Under the pieces are notes generated by a model. That model was not told where the DNA came from and ran no database searches. It saw only the letters and a program-made list of their open reading frames with translations. Made by a program: the position numbers and the translations under genes. This document shows, one piece after another, positions 43,728-54,387 of a stretch of DNA of 64,000 nt; position 1 is the stretch's first letter, and every line of letters begins with the position of its first letter. The stretch is from the NCBI GenBank assembly GCA_013334395.1, contig JAAXXS010000004.1, forward strand, positions 1 to 64,000, read 5' to 3'. This stretch comes from Holophagaceae bacterium. Its GTDB lineage: Bacteria > Acidobacteriota > Holophagae > Holophagales > Holophagaceae.

Positions 43728-46273
43728 GAGCACTGCTCGCCGCGCTGCTCCGCCTGCATCTCGCCCGCGCCAGGGGGCTCTGGTTCCTGGGGATCGGCCT
43801 CACGCTGGTGCTGGGCTGGGGCACCCTGCGCGTGGAGCGCGCCCTGGATCTCATGAGCCTGCTGCCCGCGGACCACCCGGCCGTGCGGGCCAACCTGGAG
43901 GCGGGCGTCGGTCAGCAGGAGCTGCTCTGGCTCGTGGCTGAGGGCGGCGAGGCGGACCTGGAGGCCCGGCGCACCTGGGCCGAGGGCTTGGTGGACCGGC
44001 TGCTCACAGAAGGGAACCTGCCCCTGAATGGCCTGGCCGCCGAGGGCCGCCTGACCGAACCCGTGCCCGTGCCGGGACCCGGCGGCCTGAGCCCCTGGCC
44101 GGCGCTCCTCGCCGTGGGCGCCATCGCCGAAGGTGACGCGGCTGTGGGTCGGCTCACCACGGAGACCCTCTACACCCTGGCCCCGGCCTGGCTGGGTGAC
44201 CGCCTTGAGCCGCTCCGGGATCCCGCGGCGCTGCGCCTCCGCCTGCAGGCCACCGCCAAGGCCCTTGCCTCGCCCGAACCTCTGCACGCGGCCCTGGCCC
44301 GGCTCGACCCACTGGGCCTGCGCGACCTGGCCCCCCAGGACGGCGAGGGCATGACCAAGGCCACAGCCCTGGGCCGGGCCTTCACCCTGCGGGTCCGCAC
44401 GGGCTACTTCGAGACCAAGGATGGCCGCTTCGTGCTGCTGCCGCTGGTGGCCGGGTTCCCGGCCTCAGACGCCAAGGCCACCACCCGGGCCATCGCCTGG
44501 CTGGGCCGCGGCGCGGTCGGTCCCCTGCCGCCGGGCGCCAGCCTCCGGGAGGTCGAGGCGGCCCTCGCCCCCACGGCCACCCGGGCCTTCCCGCTGCAGG
44601 TCACCGGGGCCCACGCCATCACCTCCTGGGAGTCCCACCGCCTCACGGTGGAGGTGCTGCTCAGCCTCGGCTTCAGCTTCATCCTCATCGGCCTGGTCTA
44701 CTGGCTGGGGTTCCGGACCCTGGCGGGCTACGGCTTCGTCATGGTGCCGCTCCTGATCGGCATGTTCTGGGCCCTGGGCCTCACCGGCTGGGTGCTGGGC
44801 CGGGTGAACCTCATGGCGGCGGGCTTCGGCGCCGTGCTGCTGGGCGTGGGCGATGACGTGGGCATCCTGCTCTTCAGCCGCTACCGGGACGAGCGCCGGG
44901 CGGGCCAGCCCAAGGACCGCGCCCTCCAGGCCGCCCTGCTCGGCACGGGACCCGGAGTGGTGGCGGGCGCCCTGGCCACGGCCCTGGCCTTCCTGGCGCT
45001 GGCTTTCGCCCCCTTCCCGGGCATCCGGGACCTGGGCATCACCACGGGCCTGGGCCTGCTGGCCTGCCTCGTGGCCACCTTCCTGGTGCTGCCGGCATTG
45101 CTGCTGGGCCTGGATCGTGGCACGGGCACCTTCGCTCCCGGCCCGGCCCAGGCGCTGGCGCCCCGCCGCCGCTGGGCGCCCTGGGCGGCCCTCGCCGTGC
45201 TGGTGCTGGCCCTGGTCGGGGCTCCCCGCACCCGCTGGGAAGAGGACCTGCGACGCTTCCGCGCCCAAGGCAATCCCGCACTGACCCTGCAGGAGCGCCT
45301 GACGAAGACGCTCGGGGCCAGCCTCCAGCCCCTGGCGCTGCAGATCCCCCTGGAGGACGTTGACCGCCTGCCGGCCCGCTGGAACAAGCTGAGCCCCATC
45401 CTTCGCGAGGCGGGCCTGCCCGTGCCCGACTGGCAGAGCCTGGACCCGGAGCTGCGCCATGTGTTGGGTTCCGAGACCTGGCGACACCAGGTGCTCGAAG
45501 TCGCGGGCAAGGCCGGCCTGGACCCCGCTGCCCTGGAGGGTCCTCTCTCGGCCCTGGCCGCTGCCGCCGCAGACCCAGCCCAGCCGGTGCGCGCCCTGCA
45601 GGCGCTGCTGCCCCGGAGCACGCCGCCGGAGGCCCGCCACCCCTGGAACCTGTGGGACGGCTTCCGGCGCGGCCGGAAGCTCGCGCCCCTGGACCCGGCC
45701 CTGATCGTGCCGCTGCGGCTGGACGAAGCCGCCCTCGCCCGCCTGACCCCCCAGGTGGAAGCTGCCGGGGGGCGCTTCGTCGGCACGCAGCCCCTCTTCC
45801 GCGTGGTGAAGGGCATCGCCAAGGAGGCCGTCCAGCAGGCGGTGCTGCTGGCCCTGGCCGGGATCTTCGCCATCATCGCCCTCTTCGGCCGCAGCCTCCG
45901 GTTCGCGCTCTTCGCCCTGGTGCCCCTGGTGGCCAGCCAGGCCGGGGTCTTCGGCGCCCTGGGCTGGGGCGGGGAGCCCCTGACCTTCCTCTCGCTCATG
46001 GCCATCCCCATCGCGCTGGGCGTGAGCGTGGACACCGCCTTCAACCTGCTGCACCGGGCCCGCGGTGAGGTCGACGCGTCCCGGCGGGTGGCCCGGGTGA
46101 ACGCGGTCTGCGCAGGCACCACCCTCGCAGGCTTCGGTGGCATGGTGTTCAGCGGCTACCGCGGCCTTCGGGGCCTCGGCCTCGCCTGCCTGGGCGGCGT
46201 GGCCCTGGCCCTCCTGCTCACCCAGTGGCTGCTGCCCGTGCTGCTGGAGAAGTGGCCCCTGGAGAAGAAATGA
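43724..46273 (+). CDS. MMPL/RND-superfamily exporter
   Basis: Multiple TM helices in two halves; GFGAVLLGVGDDVGILLFSRYRDE and LSLMAIPIALGVSVDTAFNLLHRARGE motifs. Confidence 0.9.
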   Translation: MRALLAALLRLHLARARGLWFLGIGLTLVLGWGTLRVERALDLMSLLPADHPAVRANLEAGVGQQELLWLVAEGGEADLEARRTWAEGLVDRLLTEGNLPLNGLAAEGRLTEPVPVPGPGGLSPWPALLAVGAIAEGDAAVGRLTTETLYTLAPAWLGDRLEPLRDPAALRLRLQATAKALASPEPLHAALARLDPLGLRDLAPQDGEGMTKATALGRAFTLRVRTGYFETKDGRFVLLPLVAGFPASDAKATTRAIAWLGRGAVGPLPPGASLREVEAALAPTATRAFPLQVTGAHAITSWESHRLTVEVLLSLGFSFILIGLVYWLGFRTLAGYGFVMVPLLIGMFWALGLTGWVLGRVNLMAAGFGAVLLGVGDDVGILLFSRYRDERRAGQPKDRALQAALLGTGPGVVAGALATALAFLALAFAPFPGIRDLGITTGLGLLACLVATFLVLPALLLGLDRGTGTFAPGPAQALAPRRRWAPWAALAVLVLALVGAPRTRWEEDLRRFRAQGNPALTLQERLTKTLGASLQPLALQIPLEDVDRLPARWNKLSPILREAGLPVPDWQSLDPELRHVLGSETWRHQVLEVAGKAGLDPAALEGPLSALAAAAADPAQPVRALQALLPRSTPPEARHPWNLWDGFRRGRKLAPLDPALIVPLRLDEAALARLTPQVEAAGGRFVGTQPLFRVVKGIAKEAVQQAVLLALAGIFAIIALFGRSLRFALFALVPLVASQAGVFGALGWGGEPLTFLSLMAIPIALGVSVDTAFNLLHRARGEVDASRRVARVNAVCAGTTLAGFGGMVFSGYRGLRGLGLACLGGVALALLLTQWLLPVLLEKWPLEKK

Positions 46274-47331
46274 ACCCGCTGAACGAGATCCTCCAGACCC
46301 GCCTCGCGGAGGGCCCTGTGCCTGCCGCCGACGTGATGGCCCTGGGCCTCTACCACCCGGAACACGGCTACTACCGGCGCGTGGAAGGCCCCTGGGGCTT
46401 CGAGGGCAAGGACTACTACACGGCCCTGGACCTGGGCCCCCTCCTGGGCCAGACGCTGGCCGTGCGCCTGGAGGCGGCCTGGGAGCGCCTGGGCCGGCCG
46501 GCGCGCTTCACCGCCCTGGAGCCCGGCGCCGGACGCGGCTGGCTGGGCCGGGATCTCCTCAACGCGGCTTCGGGCCCCTTCGCCGAGGCCCTGGTCTACG
46601 TCCACCGCGACGACAACCCCGCGGCCAAGCAGGCCGCGGAAGCGGCCCTGGCGCCCTTCCTGTCGGCAAATCGCGCGCGCTTCGCCGCGGAATCCGAAGC
46701 GCTGGAGCCCTTCACCGGCTGTGTCTTCAGCAACGAGCTGTTTGATGCCCTGCCCGCTCAGCCCTGGCGCTGGGATGGCAGCCAGTGGACGCGGGAGGTG
46801 CTGACGACCGCCGGCCCCGAGTGGCAGGCGGCCGAGCCCGGCGAGGCCGGGGTCTGGTTCGCGGCCCACACCGATGGGCTGGAGCTCCGGGATGGCAGCA
46901 TCTGGTGCGAAGCCCTGCCTGGCGTGGTGCGCGAGCTGGCGGCGCCCATGGAGGCGGGCCTGTTCCTGGCGGTGGACTATGGCGAGGCCGCGGACCGGCT
47001 GCTGGCCAAGGGCGCGGACCTGCGGCGCTTCCTGGCCCACAGCGTGGACGGGAAGTGGCACGAGAAGCTGGGCGAGGCCGACCTGACAGCCGATGTCGAC
47101 TTCACCCGCCTGGCCGACCTGCTGCAGGGTCAGGGCCTGACCGAGCTCTCCCATGTGGAGCTCAGCCGCTGGATCCGGGCCCACGCCCCCCTGGACGAGT
47201 GGGGCGCCGGGTGGCTGGCCCTGCCCACCCCCGAGCGCATGCGGCGCACCGAGAACCTCCTGCAGCTCACCCTGCCCAACATGTTGGGCAGCCGGTTCCG
47301 CGTGCTCGAGGGCTGGAAGGCCAAGGGCTGA
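46270..47331 (+). CDS. SAM-dependent methyltransferase, MidA/NDUFAF7-like family
   Basis: LYHPEHGYYRR...FEGKDYYTALDLGPLLGQ, LEPGAGRGWLG, SNELFDALPA. Confidence 0.82.
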   Translation: MNPLNEILQTRLAEGPVPAADVMALGLYHPEHGYYRRVEGPWGFEGKDYYTALDLGPLLGQTLAVRLEAAWERLGRPARFTALEPGAGRGWLGRDLLNAASGPFAEALVYVHRDDNPAAKQAAEAALAPFLSANRARFAAESEALEPFTGCVFSNELFDALPAQPWRWDGSQWTREVLTTAGPEWQAAEPGEAGVWFAAHTDGLELRDGSIWCEALPGVVRELAAPMEAGLFLAVDYGEAADRLLAKGADLRRFLAHSVDGKWHEKLGEADLTADVDFTRLADLLQGQGLTELSHVELSRWIRAHAPLDEWGAGWLALPTPERMRRTENLLQLTLPNMLGSRFRVLEGWKAKG

Positions 47332-47435
47332 TCGGGCCCCCGATCCCCATTCTCCTCGACGGGGCGCCCGGGTTTTGCTGAACTGGAGGGCGCGCCCCTC
47401 CGTCGGAGCGCCGCCCCGCCAGGAATCTGCCCACC

Positions 47436-48461
47436 ATGACCCGCCCCGCCCCCCGACAGCCCGCCGAATGGGAACGCCACAGCGCCTGCTGGCTGGCCTG
47501 GCCCAGCCACGGTCACCTCTGGCAGAAGAATCTGGCCCCGGCCCAGGCCGAGTTCGCGGCCCTCTGTGTGGCCATCGCCGAGCAGGGGGGCGAGGCCCTG
47601 GAGCTGCTGGTGCAGGATGCCGCCGCCGAGGCCCAGGCCCGCGTGGCCCTGGCTCCAGTATTGGATCAGGTCCGGTTCCACCGGGTGCCCGTGGGCGACA
47701 TCTGGCTGCGGGACACGGCGCCCATCTTCGTGCGGGAGGGGTTCGGCGGCCTGCGGGCCGCCTGCTTCCGCTTCAACGGCTGGGGTGGGAAGTATGTCCT
47801 GCCCGGCGATGACCAGGTCGCGGGCCGGGTCGCGGCCTTGAGTGGTGTGCCGGCGCGGGTCCATGACTGGATCCTGGAGGGCGGCTCCATCGAGGCCGAT
47901 GGGGAGGGCACCCTGCTGACCACGCGCCAGTGTCTGCTCAACCCCAACCGCAACCCGGGCCTGGACGAGGCCGCCCTCGAGGCGGCGCTGCGCGCGGACC
48001 TGGGCGCGGAGAAGGTGCTCTGGCTGAACGAGGGCCTGCTCAACGACCACACCGACGGCCACATCGACACCCTGGCCCGCTTCGTGGCGCCGGGGGTGGT
48101 GGTCTGCATGGAGGCCCGCGAAGCGGGCGATCCCAACGCCGCCACCCTGGACCGGCTGGCGGCGGACCTGGCTGCCTGCACCGACGCCCGGGGCCGCCGC
48201 CTGCGGGTGGTGCGCATCCCCTCGCCCGGGGTGCTGCTCGACGACGAGGGCGAGCCCATGCCCGCCAGCTATGTGAACTTCTACCTCGGCAACCGCAGCG
48301 TGGTGGTGCCGACCTACGGCACGCCCTACGACGAGGCCGCCGTGGCCGCCCTGGCCCCGCTCTTCCCCGGACGCCGGGTGGTGGGCCGCTCGGCCCGTGC
48401 CATCCTGAGCGGGGGTGGCGCCTTCCACTGCATCACCCAGCAGCAGCCGGAGGTCCCATGA
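47436..48461 (+). CDS. aguA: Agmatine deiminase
   Basis: WLRDTAPIFV, FNGWGGKY, EGGSIEADGEGTLLTTRQCLLNPNRNP, GGGAFHCITQQQP. Confidence 0.95.
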   Translation: MTRPAPRQPAEWERHSACWLAWPSHGHLWQKNLAPAQAEFAALCVAIAEQGGEALELLVQDAAAEAQARVALAPVLDQVRFHRVPVGDIWLRDTAPIFVREGFGGLRAACFRFNGWGGKYVLPGDDQVAGRVAALSGVPARVHDWILEGGSIEADGEGTLLTTRQCLLNPNRNPGLDEAALEAALRADLGAEKVLWLNEGLLNDHTDGHIDTLARFVAPGVVVCMEAREAGDPNAATLDRLAADLAACTDARGRRLRVVRIPSPGVLLDDEGEPMPASYVNFYLGNRSVVVPTYGTPYDEAAVAALAPLFPGRRVVGRSARAILSGGGAFHCITQQQPEVP

Positions 48462-49312
48462 GCCCGTCGAGCACCGTCCGCGTCGCCGCCACCCAGTGCG
48501 CCTTCACGGCCAGCCTGGAGGAGAACGTGGCCCGCGTGGAGGGCCTCGTGCGCCAGGCCGCGGCCCAGGGCGCCCAGGTGATCCTGCCCTCGGAGCTGTT
48601 CGAGGGCCCCTACTTCTGCCGCGAGGAGAAGGATGCGTTCTTCGACCTCGCCCGGCCGGTGGAGGGCCACCCGACCATCGCCCGCTTCCAGGCCCTGGCC
48701 CGGGAGCTGGGCGTGGTGATTCCCGTCTCTTTCTTTGAGCGGGACGGCCACGCCCACTACAACAGCCTGGCCATGGTGGACGCGGACGGCGCCCTGCTCG
48801 GCGTCTACCGCAAGAGCCACATCCCGGACGGTCCGGGCTACGAGGAGAAGTTCTACTTCCGTCCCGGCAACACGGGCTTCAAGGTCTGGCCCACGCGCTT
48901 CGGCCGCCTGGGGGTGGGCATCTGCTGGGATCAGTGGTACCCCGAGTGCGCCCGGGCGATGATGCTGCTGGGCGCCGAGATCCTCTTCTATCCCACGGCC
49001 ATCGGCACCGAGCCCGAGACGCCCGAGCTGGACACCAAGGATCTGTGGCAGCGGGCCATGATCGGCCACGCGGTCTCGAACGTGGTGCCCATCGTGGCCT
49101 CCAACCGCATCGGGACCGAAGGCGACCAGACCTTCTACGGCCACTCCTTCATTGCCAGCCACCGCGGCGAGCGGGTGGCGGAGCTGGGCCGCACCGACAC
49201 CGGCGTCATCGTGGCGGACCTGGACCTGGAGGAGATCCGCCGCAACCGCGCCTCCTTTGGCTTCTTCCGGGACCGGCGGCCGGACCTCTACGGCATCCTG
49301 GCCGAACGGTAG
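48458..49312 (+). CDS. aguB: N-carbamoylputrescine amidohydrolase
   Basis: LPSELFEGPYFCREE, YRKSHIPDGPGYEEKFYFRPG, GVGICWDQWYPE nitrilase motifs; ATGA overlap with aguA. Confidence 0.95.
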   Translation: MSPSSTVRVAATQCAFTASLEENVARVEGLVRQAAAQGAQVILPSELFEGPYFCREEKDAFFDLARPVEGHPTIARFQALARELGVVIPVSFFERDGHAHYNSLAMVDADGALLGVYRKSHIPDGPGYEEKFYFRPGNTGFKVWPTRFGRLGVGICWDQWYPECARAMMLLGAEILFYPTAIGTEPETPELDTKDLWQRAMIGHAVSNVVPIVASNRIGTEGDQTFYGHSFIASHRGERVAELGRTDTGVIVADLDLEEIRRNRASFGFFRDRRPDLYGILAER

Positions 49313-49316
49313 CTGG

Positions 49317-50501
49317 CTAGACCCGGAACTGCCCCACCTGCTGGTTCTGGTCCTCGGCGACCCGGGCCAGCTCGGCGGCGGTGCGGGCGACCTCGGCCAC
49401 GGTCTGGGCCATCTGGCCGGTGGCCGCGGCGTTGTGGGCCACTCGGTCCAGGTTCACGTCCACCTGCTCGGCCACCTCGGCGCTGGTGCGGGCCTGCTCG
49501 TCGGCGGCGGCGCCCACCTCAAGCAGCACCGAGGCCAGGGCCTGGATGCTGGTCTCGATGGTGCTGAGGGCGGTGACCGTGGCGCCGACCATCTGGGCGC
49601 CCTGGGTCACGGAGTCATTGCTGCGCTCGATGAGCTCCCCGATCTCGCGGGCGGCGGCGCCGCTGCGCTCGGCCAGCTTGCGGACCTCCTCGGCCACCAC
49701 GGCGAAGCCCTTGCCCATGGCGCCGGCCTTGGCGGCCTCGATGGCGGCGTTCAGCGACAGCAGGTTCGTCTGCCGGGCGATGTCCTGAATCAGCCGCACG
49801 GCGGCCACCATGCTGGAGGTGGCGGTGCGGATCTCCTCCATGGCCTGGGCGCTGGCGGTGCCGGCCTGGGCGCCCTGCTGCACGGCGGCCACGGCGGACC
49901 CGGACTCCTTCCGGGAGCGCTGGAGGTTCTCCGAGACCTGCTCGATGGAGGCGGACAGCTCGGTGACCGCCGCGGCGACGCGCTCGAAGGCGGCCCGCTG
50001 GGCCTCGGAGTTGCCGGCGAGGCTGGCGCTGGTGGCGGCCATCTGCTCGCTGGAGGCGGAGAGCTGGGTGGCGCCGCTGGCCACGGAGCCCGAGGTGCTG
50101 ATGAGGCTCTGGAAGATGGTCCGGATCCGCGCGTTGTAGCTGTTGAAGGCGGTGGCGGCCGCACCGATCTCGTCCTGGCTGTCGACCGGGAGCTGGAGCG
50201 TCAGGTCGCTCCGGCTCAGCCCCTCCGCAAGGGCCTGCAGGGGCCGGGTGATCCAGAGGCTCACCCGGTAGACCACCGTGAAGGTGAGCATCCAGAGCAC
50301 GAAGGACACGACGAAGTCCATGAGGAAGGCCCGCCAGGGGCCCTTGGACAGGTCGATCCCGCCCTGCAGCAAGCCCTGTTCCTGCAGCTGGCCATAGAGG
50401 GTCCAGGTCTCGTGGATGTTGAAGAAGGCGTAGCCCAGCACGGGCGGCAGGATCATGAGGAGGAGCTTCCCACGCACGCTCAGGCGATTGGACAGAGACA
50501 T
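49317..50501 (-). CDS. Methyl-accepting chemotaxis protein
   Basis: TM pair, HAMP-like, hairpin tip [43 protein letters not shown]. Confidence 0.95.
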   Translation of the reverse strand: MSLSNRLSVRGKLLLMILPPVLGYAFFNIHETWTLYGQLQEQGLLQGGIDLSKGPWRAFLMDFVVSFVLWMLTFTVVYRVSLWITRPLQALAEGLSRSDLTLQLPVDSQDEIGAAATAFNSYNARIRTIFQSLISTSGSVASGATQLSASSEQMAATSASLAGNSEAQRAAFERVAAAVTELSASIEQVSENLQRSRKESGSAVAAVQQGAQAGTASAQAMEEIRTATSSMVAAVRLIQDIARQTNLLSLNAAIEAAKAGAMGKGFAVVAEEVRKLAERSGAAAREIGELIERSNDSVTQGAQMVGATVTALSTIETSIQALASVLLEVGAAADEQARTSAEVAEQVDVNLDRVAHNAAATGQMAQTVAEVARTAAELARVAEDQNQQVGQFRV

Positions 50502-50567
50502 GGGGGCTCCCGGAGGGACCTTGCGGGCCCACCCCTTCATCGGAGTGCTGGGTGGGTTACCTGATAA

Positions 50568-51740
50568 TCAGCCCAGCAGCTTCAGGGTGTCGTCCAGGAC
50601 CCGGATCACGCTGAGGATGTGGAAGGGCTCGACCACGAGGTAGTCCACCGCGCCGGCGGCCATGGCCCGGTTCCGCTTGAGGTCTGACTCCTCGCCGGTG
50701 CCCGCCAGCAGGATGGGAAGGGGACACTTCTCCTGCTGGATCAGGCGGCCACAGCGCTCCAGCGAGGTTCCGGCGCGCTGGCGGTGGTGGATCAGCACCA
50801 GCTTGATGCGACCCCACGCACCCTCGCCGCCGCCCATCTCGGCCAGCGAGGGCAGCACGGGACCCTTCATGAGGTCCAGGGCGGCGACCCCGAACTTGCG
50901 CCCCACGGCCTCGGCCAGCCGCGTGGGGAAGGCGTCCTCGCCCGCGAGCACCAGCAGCATCGGGTCGCGGTCCACGAGCACCTTCAGGAGGGCCGCCGGG
51001 TGGGCGGCCTCCCGGCGGGGGACTAGGCGGGCCGACTCCAGGCCCCCGGGGACGAAGCGCGACAGATCCCGCTGGGCCTGATGGTGCTTGGCCTCCATGA
51101 GCCACTGGCGATAGAGGCTCACCCGCTTCTTGTCCGCGGAGTCGGCGATGCGCAGCCCCCAGACCCGGTCGCCAAAGTAGGCCACCCGCATGGGCAGGGC
51201 CAGGTTCTCGCCGATGGCCGCCCGCAGCTCCACCGATGTGCTGGCGTTGAGCCTCAGCATGTCCCCCAGGATCCGGGTGGCTTCCGGGGGGGCCAGCTCC
51301 AGGCCGTCCTCGCCGAAGGCCAGCACGAAGCCGTCCCGCACATTGTTCGACTGGTCCGCGAAGGGGCAGGGCACGGGCCGGTCGGGGGTGTATTCCGCCA
51401 GGCGGTGCGTGTCCAGGGCTCGCAGCAGGCGCGGCATGGCCACATGGCAGGCCTCGGTGCCGTGAAACTTGCCGTGGCCCTGCAGGTCCACCACAGCCTC
51501 GTAGGGCAGGCCCCGGTCCAGCAGGTGCAGGGTGACCCGGGAGCCGGGCTTCAGGCCCCACTGCCCTCGCCCCATGTCGGAGATGCCGAGGATCACGCGG
51601 TCCGAAGCCTCGGCCAGCACCCGGAAGTCCCCGCGGAAGTGGCCGAAGATCAGGCTGACCATCCCCTCGTCCTCACATAACCGCTGGAAGACCATGCGGA
51701 TGGCCTCGTGCTGATCCTTGTTGAGGCTCTGGGTGCCCAT
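50568..51740 (-). CDS. Putative regulator: PilZ/YcgR-like N-terminal region plus degenerate receiver-like C-terminus
   Basis: ORF from MGTQSLNKDQHEAI; C-term PILLAGTGEESDLKRNRAMAAGAVDYLVVEPFHILSVIRVL resembles the REC beta4-alpha5 region. Confidence 0.5.
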   Translation of the reverse strand: MGTQSLNKDQHEAIRMVFQRLCEDEGMVSLIFGHFRGDFRVLAEASDRVILGISDMGRGQWGLKPGSRVTLHLLDRGLPYEAVVDLQGHGKFHGTEACHVAMPRLLRALDTHRLAEYTPDRPVPCPFADQSNNVRDGFVLAFGEDGLELAPPEATRILGDMLRLNASTSVELRAAIGENLALPMRVAYFGDRVWGLRIADSADKKRVSLYRQWLMEAKHHQAQRDLSRFVPGGLESARLVPRREAAHPAALLKVLVDRDPMLLVLAGEDAFPTRLAEAVGRKFGVAALDLMKGPVLPSLAEMGGGEGAWGRIKLVLIHHRQRAGTSLERCGRLIQQEKCPLPILLAGTGEESDLKRNRAMAAGAVDYLVVEPFHILSVIRVLDDTLKLLG

Positions 51741-51769
51741 GCTCGCTTCATCGGGCAAAGCCCCTGAAG

Positions 51770-52708
51770 CTATAGTTTGTCGAGAATTTCTTCCACGACA
51801 GAGTAGGGGTCCCGGACCCGGTCGGCGATCGCCTGGATGCCCGCCTCCACCCACGGGGCACCCACCCGGGCCTTGGCCCGGCGCGAGGCGGCCTCGGCCA
51901 GGAGGGACTCGAAGCGCAGCCGGGCGCGCTCCCGGGCCTTGCGCTCCAGGCCGCCGTGGGCCCGAAGCCACACGCCGTGCTCCCGGATCCGGGCGATGAG
52001 CTCGGGGATGCCCTGGCCCTGCTGGGCCACGGTGCGCAGCACCGGGGGATCCCAGGGCCGGACGCAGGACAGGGACTTCATGGCCTCGATCCCCTGCTCC
52101 ACCTGGTCGGCGCCATCGCGGTCGGCCTTGTTGATCACGAACAGGTCGGCCACCTCCATGATGCCGGCCTTGATGGCCTGGATCTCATCGCCCATGCCTG
52201 GGACCAGGACCACACAGCAGGTCTGGACGCAGCTCACCACGTCCACCTCGTCCTGGCCCACGCCCACGGTCTCCACCAGGACCGTGTCGTAGCCCGCCGC
52301 GTCCAGCAGGTCGATGGCGTCCTGGGTGGCCCGCGCCAGGCCGCCGAGGGCGCCCCGGGTGGCCATGCTGCGGATGAAGATGCCCGGATCCGAGGCGCAG
52401 CGGCCCATGCGGATGCGGTCCCCCAGGATGGCGCCGCCGCTGAAGGGAGACGTGGGATCCACGGCCAGGATCCCCACCTTCTGGCCTTCGGCCCGCAGGG
52501 CCCGGGCCAGCTGGTCCGTCAGGGTGCTCTTGCCGGCGCCAGGGGAGCCGGTGATGCCGACCACCGCAGCCCGGCCCAGGTGCGGCCACAGCTCGGACAT
52601 GAGCTCCCGGGCGCCGGGGTGGCCGTTCTCCATCCAGGAGATGGCCCGGCCCAGGGCTCGGGCCTCGCCGCGGCGCAGGGGTTCCAGGAGTTCGGCGCTG
52701 GGAGACAT
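51770..52708 (-). CDS. meaB: Methylmalonyl-CoA mutase-associated GTPase MeaB
   Basis: GITGSPGAGKSTLTDQL, AVDPTSPFSGGAILGDRIRM, ETVGVGQDEVDV, NKADRDGAD. Confidence 0.95.
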   Translation of the reverse strand: MSPSAELLEPLRRGEARALGRAISWMENGHPGARELMSELWPHLGRAAVVGITGSPGAGKSTLTDQLARALRAEGQKVGILAVDPTSPFSGGAILGDRIRMGRCASDPGIFIRSMATRGALGGLARATQDAIDLLDAAGYDTVLVETVGVGQDEVDVVSCVQTCCVVLVPGMGDEIQAIKAGIMEVADLFVINKADRDGADQVEQGIEAMKSLSCVRPWDPPVLRTVAQQGQGIPELIARIREHGVWLRAHGGLERKARERARLRFESLLAEAASRRAKARVGAPWVEAGIQAIADRVRDPYSVVEEILDKL

Positions 52709-52814
52709 GCGCCCAGGATGCCAGACAAGGGCCCCGGGCCGGAGTGGAACTCGCGCCCCGGGTCGGGTTGGGGTACCCTCAATTCTCGGCACAGGCCGGA
52801 CTGGAACCAACACC

Positions 52815-53219
52815 ATGAAAAAAGGGCCTCTTTCCATGAGCGATCCCGCAGTTGGGGATTCGGCTCCCGCCGCGGCCCCGAAGCCTGCCCCCGTGCTTCT
52901 CACGAAGCGCGTCGCGGTGGCGCCGCCGGATCCCGCCGCCCCCCGGGAGAAGATCTGCTCCGAGTGCGGGATACACTTCCGCGTGGAGCAGGGCCAGAAG
53001 TTCTACCTCTGCCCGGACTGCTACCGGCGGTCCTTCGTCTACAAGCGCAAGGGCGGCCAGGAGACGGCCCGCATCCTGACCCACATCACCTGCGCCTCCT
53101 GCGGGGCCACGGAATACCTGCCCTTCATTCCCGAGGACCCGGCCAAGGCCCTCTGCCGGGCCTGCTTCGCCAAGGCCCGCCCGGAACAAAAGCCCGCTCC
53201 CCGACACCCTCATCGATAG
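52815..53219 (+). CDS. CxxC zinc-ribbon protein
   Basis: Four CxxC pairs: CSEC, CPDC, CASC, CRAC. Confidence 0.7.
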   Translation: MKKGPLSMSDPAVGDSAPAAAPKPAPVLLTKRVAVAPPDPAAPREKICSECGIHFRVEQGQKFYLCPDCYRRSFVYKRKGGQETARILTHITCASCGATEYLPFIPEDPAKALCRACFAKARPEQKPAPRHPHR

Positions 53220-53232
53220 CTCCGAGGTTTCC

Positions 53233-54384
53233 ATGCGTCTGCGCCTTCTGCCCCTTCTGCTTGCCGCCACCCTCCTGCCCGCCCAGGCTCCGGCGCCCAA
53301 GGCCGCTGCCAAACCGGTCACCAAGGCCGCCCCCAAGCCGGTCGTCAAGGCTGCTGCCAAGCCGAGCCCCGAAGCCGAGACCGCCCGCCGCGCCCTGCGG
53401 GAGACCCTCGACGCCATCGACGCCGCCTGGTTCGGCCAGGCCTACCAGGGGGTCTCCTCCGTGGAGCTGCAGGGCACCTTGGGCATCGCGCTCAGTGGCG
53501 CTGCCGTGAACCAGAAGGTGGACAGCCTCAGCCAGGGCGCCGTGAAGGGCAACAGCCAGGGCGGCCAGACCAACCTCCGGGTCAAGGGCGTCTACTTCGC
53601 CAATGGCGACTTCAAGACGGACATCCTGGGCGACTTCGGGACCCTGCTCTACACCCGGCGCGGCAACCGCGGCTTCCTCTACAGCAAGGAGCAGAACGCC
53701 TACACCACCCGGGTGGATCTGCCCCCCGCCGACGCGCCGCTGACCTACATGTCCTGGTTCCGCCAGACCCTGAACGACATCAAGGCTGTCTACATTGACG
53801 CCCCCACCTTCAAGGCCAGCCTGGCCGCCGATGAGACCGTCGAAGGCCGCCCCCTGCAGCGCCTGGTCTTCACCGCCCCCACCGGGGCCTGGGACGCCAA
53901 GAAGCGCGAGCAGTCCATGGCCCAGAGCCTGGGCTTCTGGAAGCGCGGCAAGCTGGAGGTCGCCATCGACAAAGCCACCAAGCTGCCGGTGCGCCTCGAG
54001 TTCCGCAACGATGACCAGGGCGTGCACACCCGCATGGACTTCAGCTACGGCGACAAGGGCCGCCTCCAGGCCGTCAACATCAGCAACTCCAGCCGGGGCT
54101 TCGAGGGACCGGGCTGGCTGCGGGTCGGCTACGGCGGCGATGGCCGCATGTCCAATGTCGCCGGCGAGCTGAGCGCCAGCGCCGACAAGCGGATCTCCTT
54201 CGCCATGGACCTCGCCTGGTCCAAGACGCGCAGCGCCAGTGAGCTTGCCGCCATTCCCCCCGCCGGCGCCACCAAGCGCGGTCGCGAGGACATGGAGACC
54301 CAGCTGGCCCTGGGCCTCGCCTCCAAGATCTTCGACCTCCAGCGCGCCGGCCTGAACATGCGCAGCATCGCCATCGGCAAGTAG
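53233..54384 (+). CDS. Secreted hypothetical protein (possible LolA/outer-membrane lipoprotein-sorting-like fold)
   Basis: Signal peptide, Ala/Pro/Lys-rich linker, beta-rich C-terminal region; 3' end is duplicated at 57094-57124. Confidence 0.6.
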   Translation: MRLRLLPLLLAATLLPAQAPAPKAAAKPVTKAAPKPVVKAAAKPSPEAETARRALRETLDAIDAAWFGQAYQGVSSVELQGTLGIALSGAAVNQKVDSLSQGAVKGNSQGGQTNLRVKGVYFANGDFKTDILGDFGTLLYTRRGNRGFLYSKEQNAYTTRVDLPPADAPLTYMSWFRQTLNDIKAVYIDAPTFKASLAADETVEGRPLQRLVFTAPTGAWDAKKREQSMAQSLGFWKRGKLEVAIDKATKLPVRLEFRNDDQGVHTRMDFSYGDKGRLQAVNISNSSRGFEGPGWLRVGYGGDGRMSNVAGELSASADKRISFAMDLAWSKTRSASELAAIPPAGATKRGREDMETQLALGLASKIFDLQRAGLNMRSIAIGK

Positions 54385-54387
54385 CCC
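54357..54387 (+). repeat. 31-bp direct repeat, left copy (CDS 3' end)
   Basis: CATGCGCAGCATCGCCATCGGCAAGTAGCCC identical to 57094-57124. Confidence 0.95.

Noticed and set aside
44465-46054. 529-aa minus-strand ORF opposite the RND exporter
   Set aside because: Gln/Gly/Ala-rich antisense translation; the plus-strand gene is convincing
47389-47408. GGCGCGCCCCTCCG shared with ~57310 as a dispersed repeat
   Set aside because: Short, GC-rich and palindromic; similarity stops outside 14 bp and is likely chance
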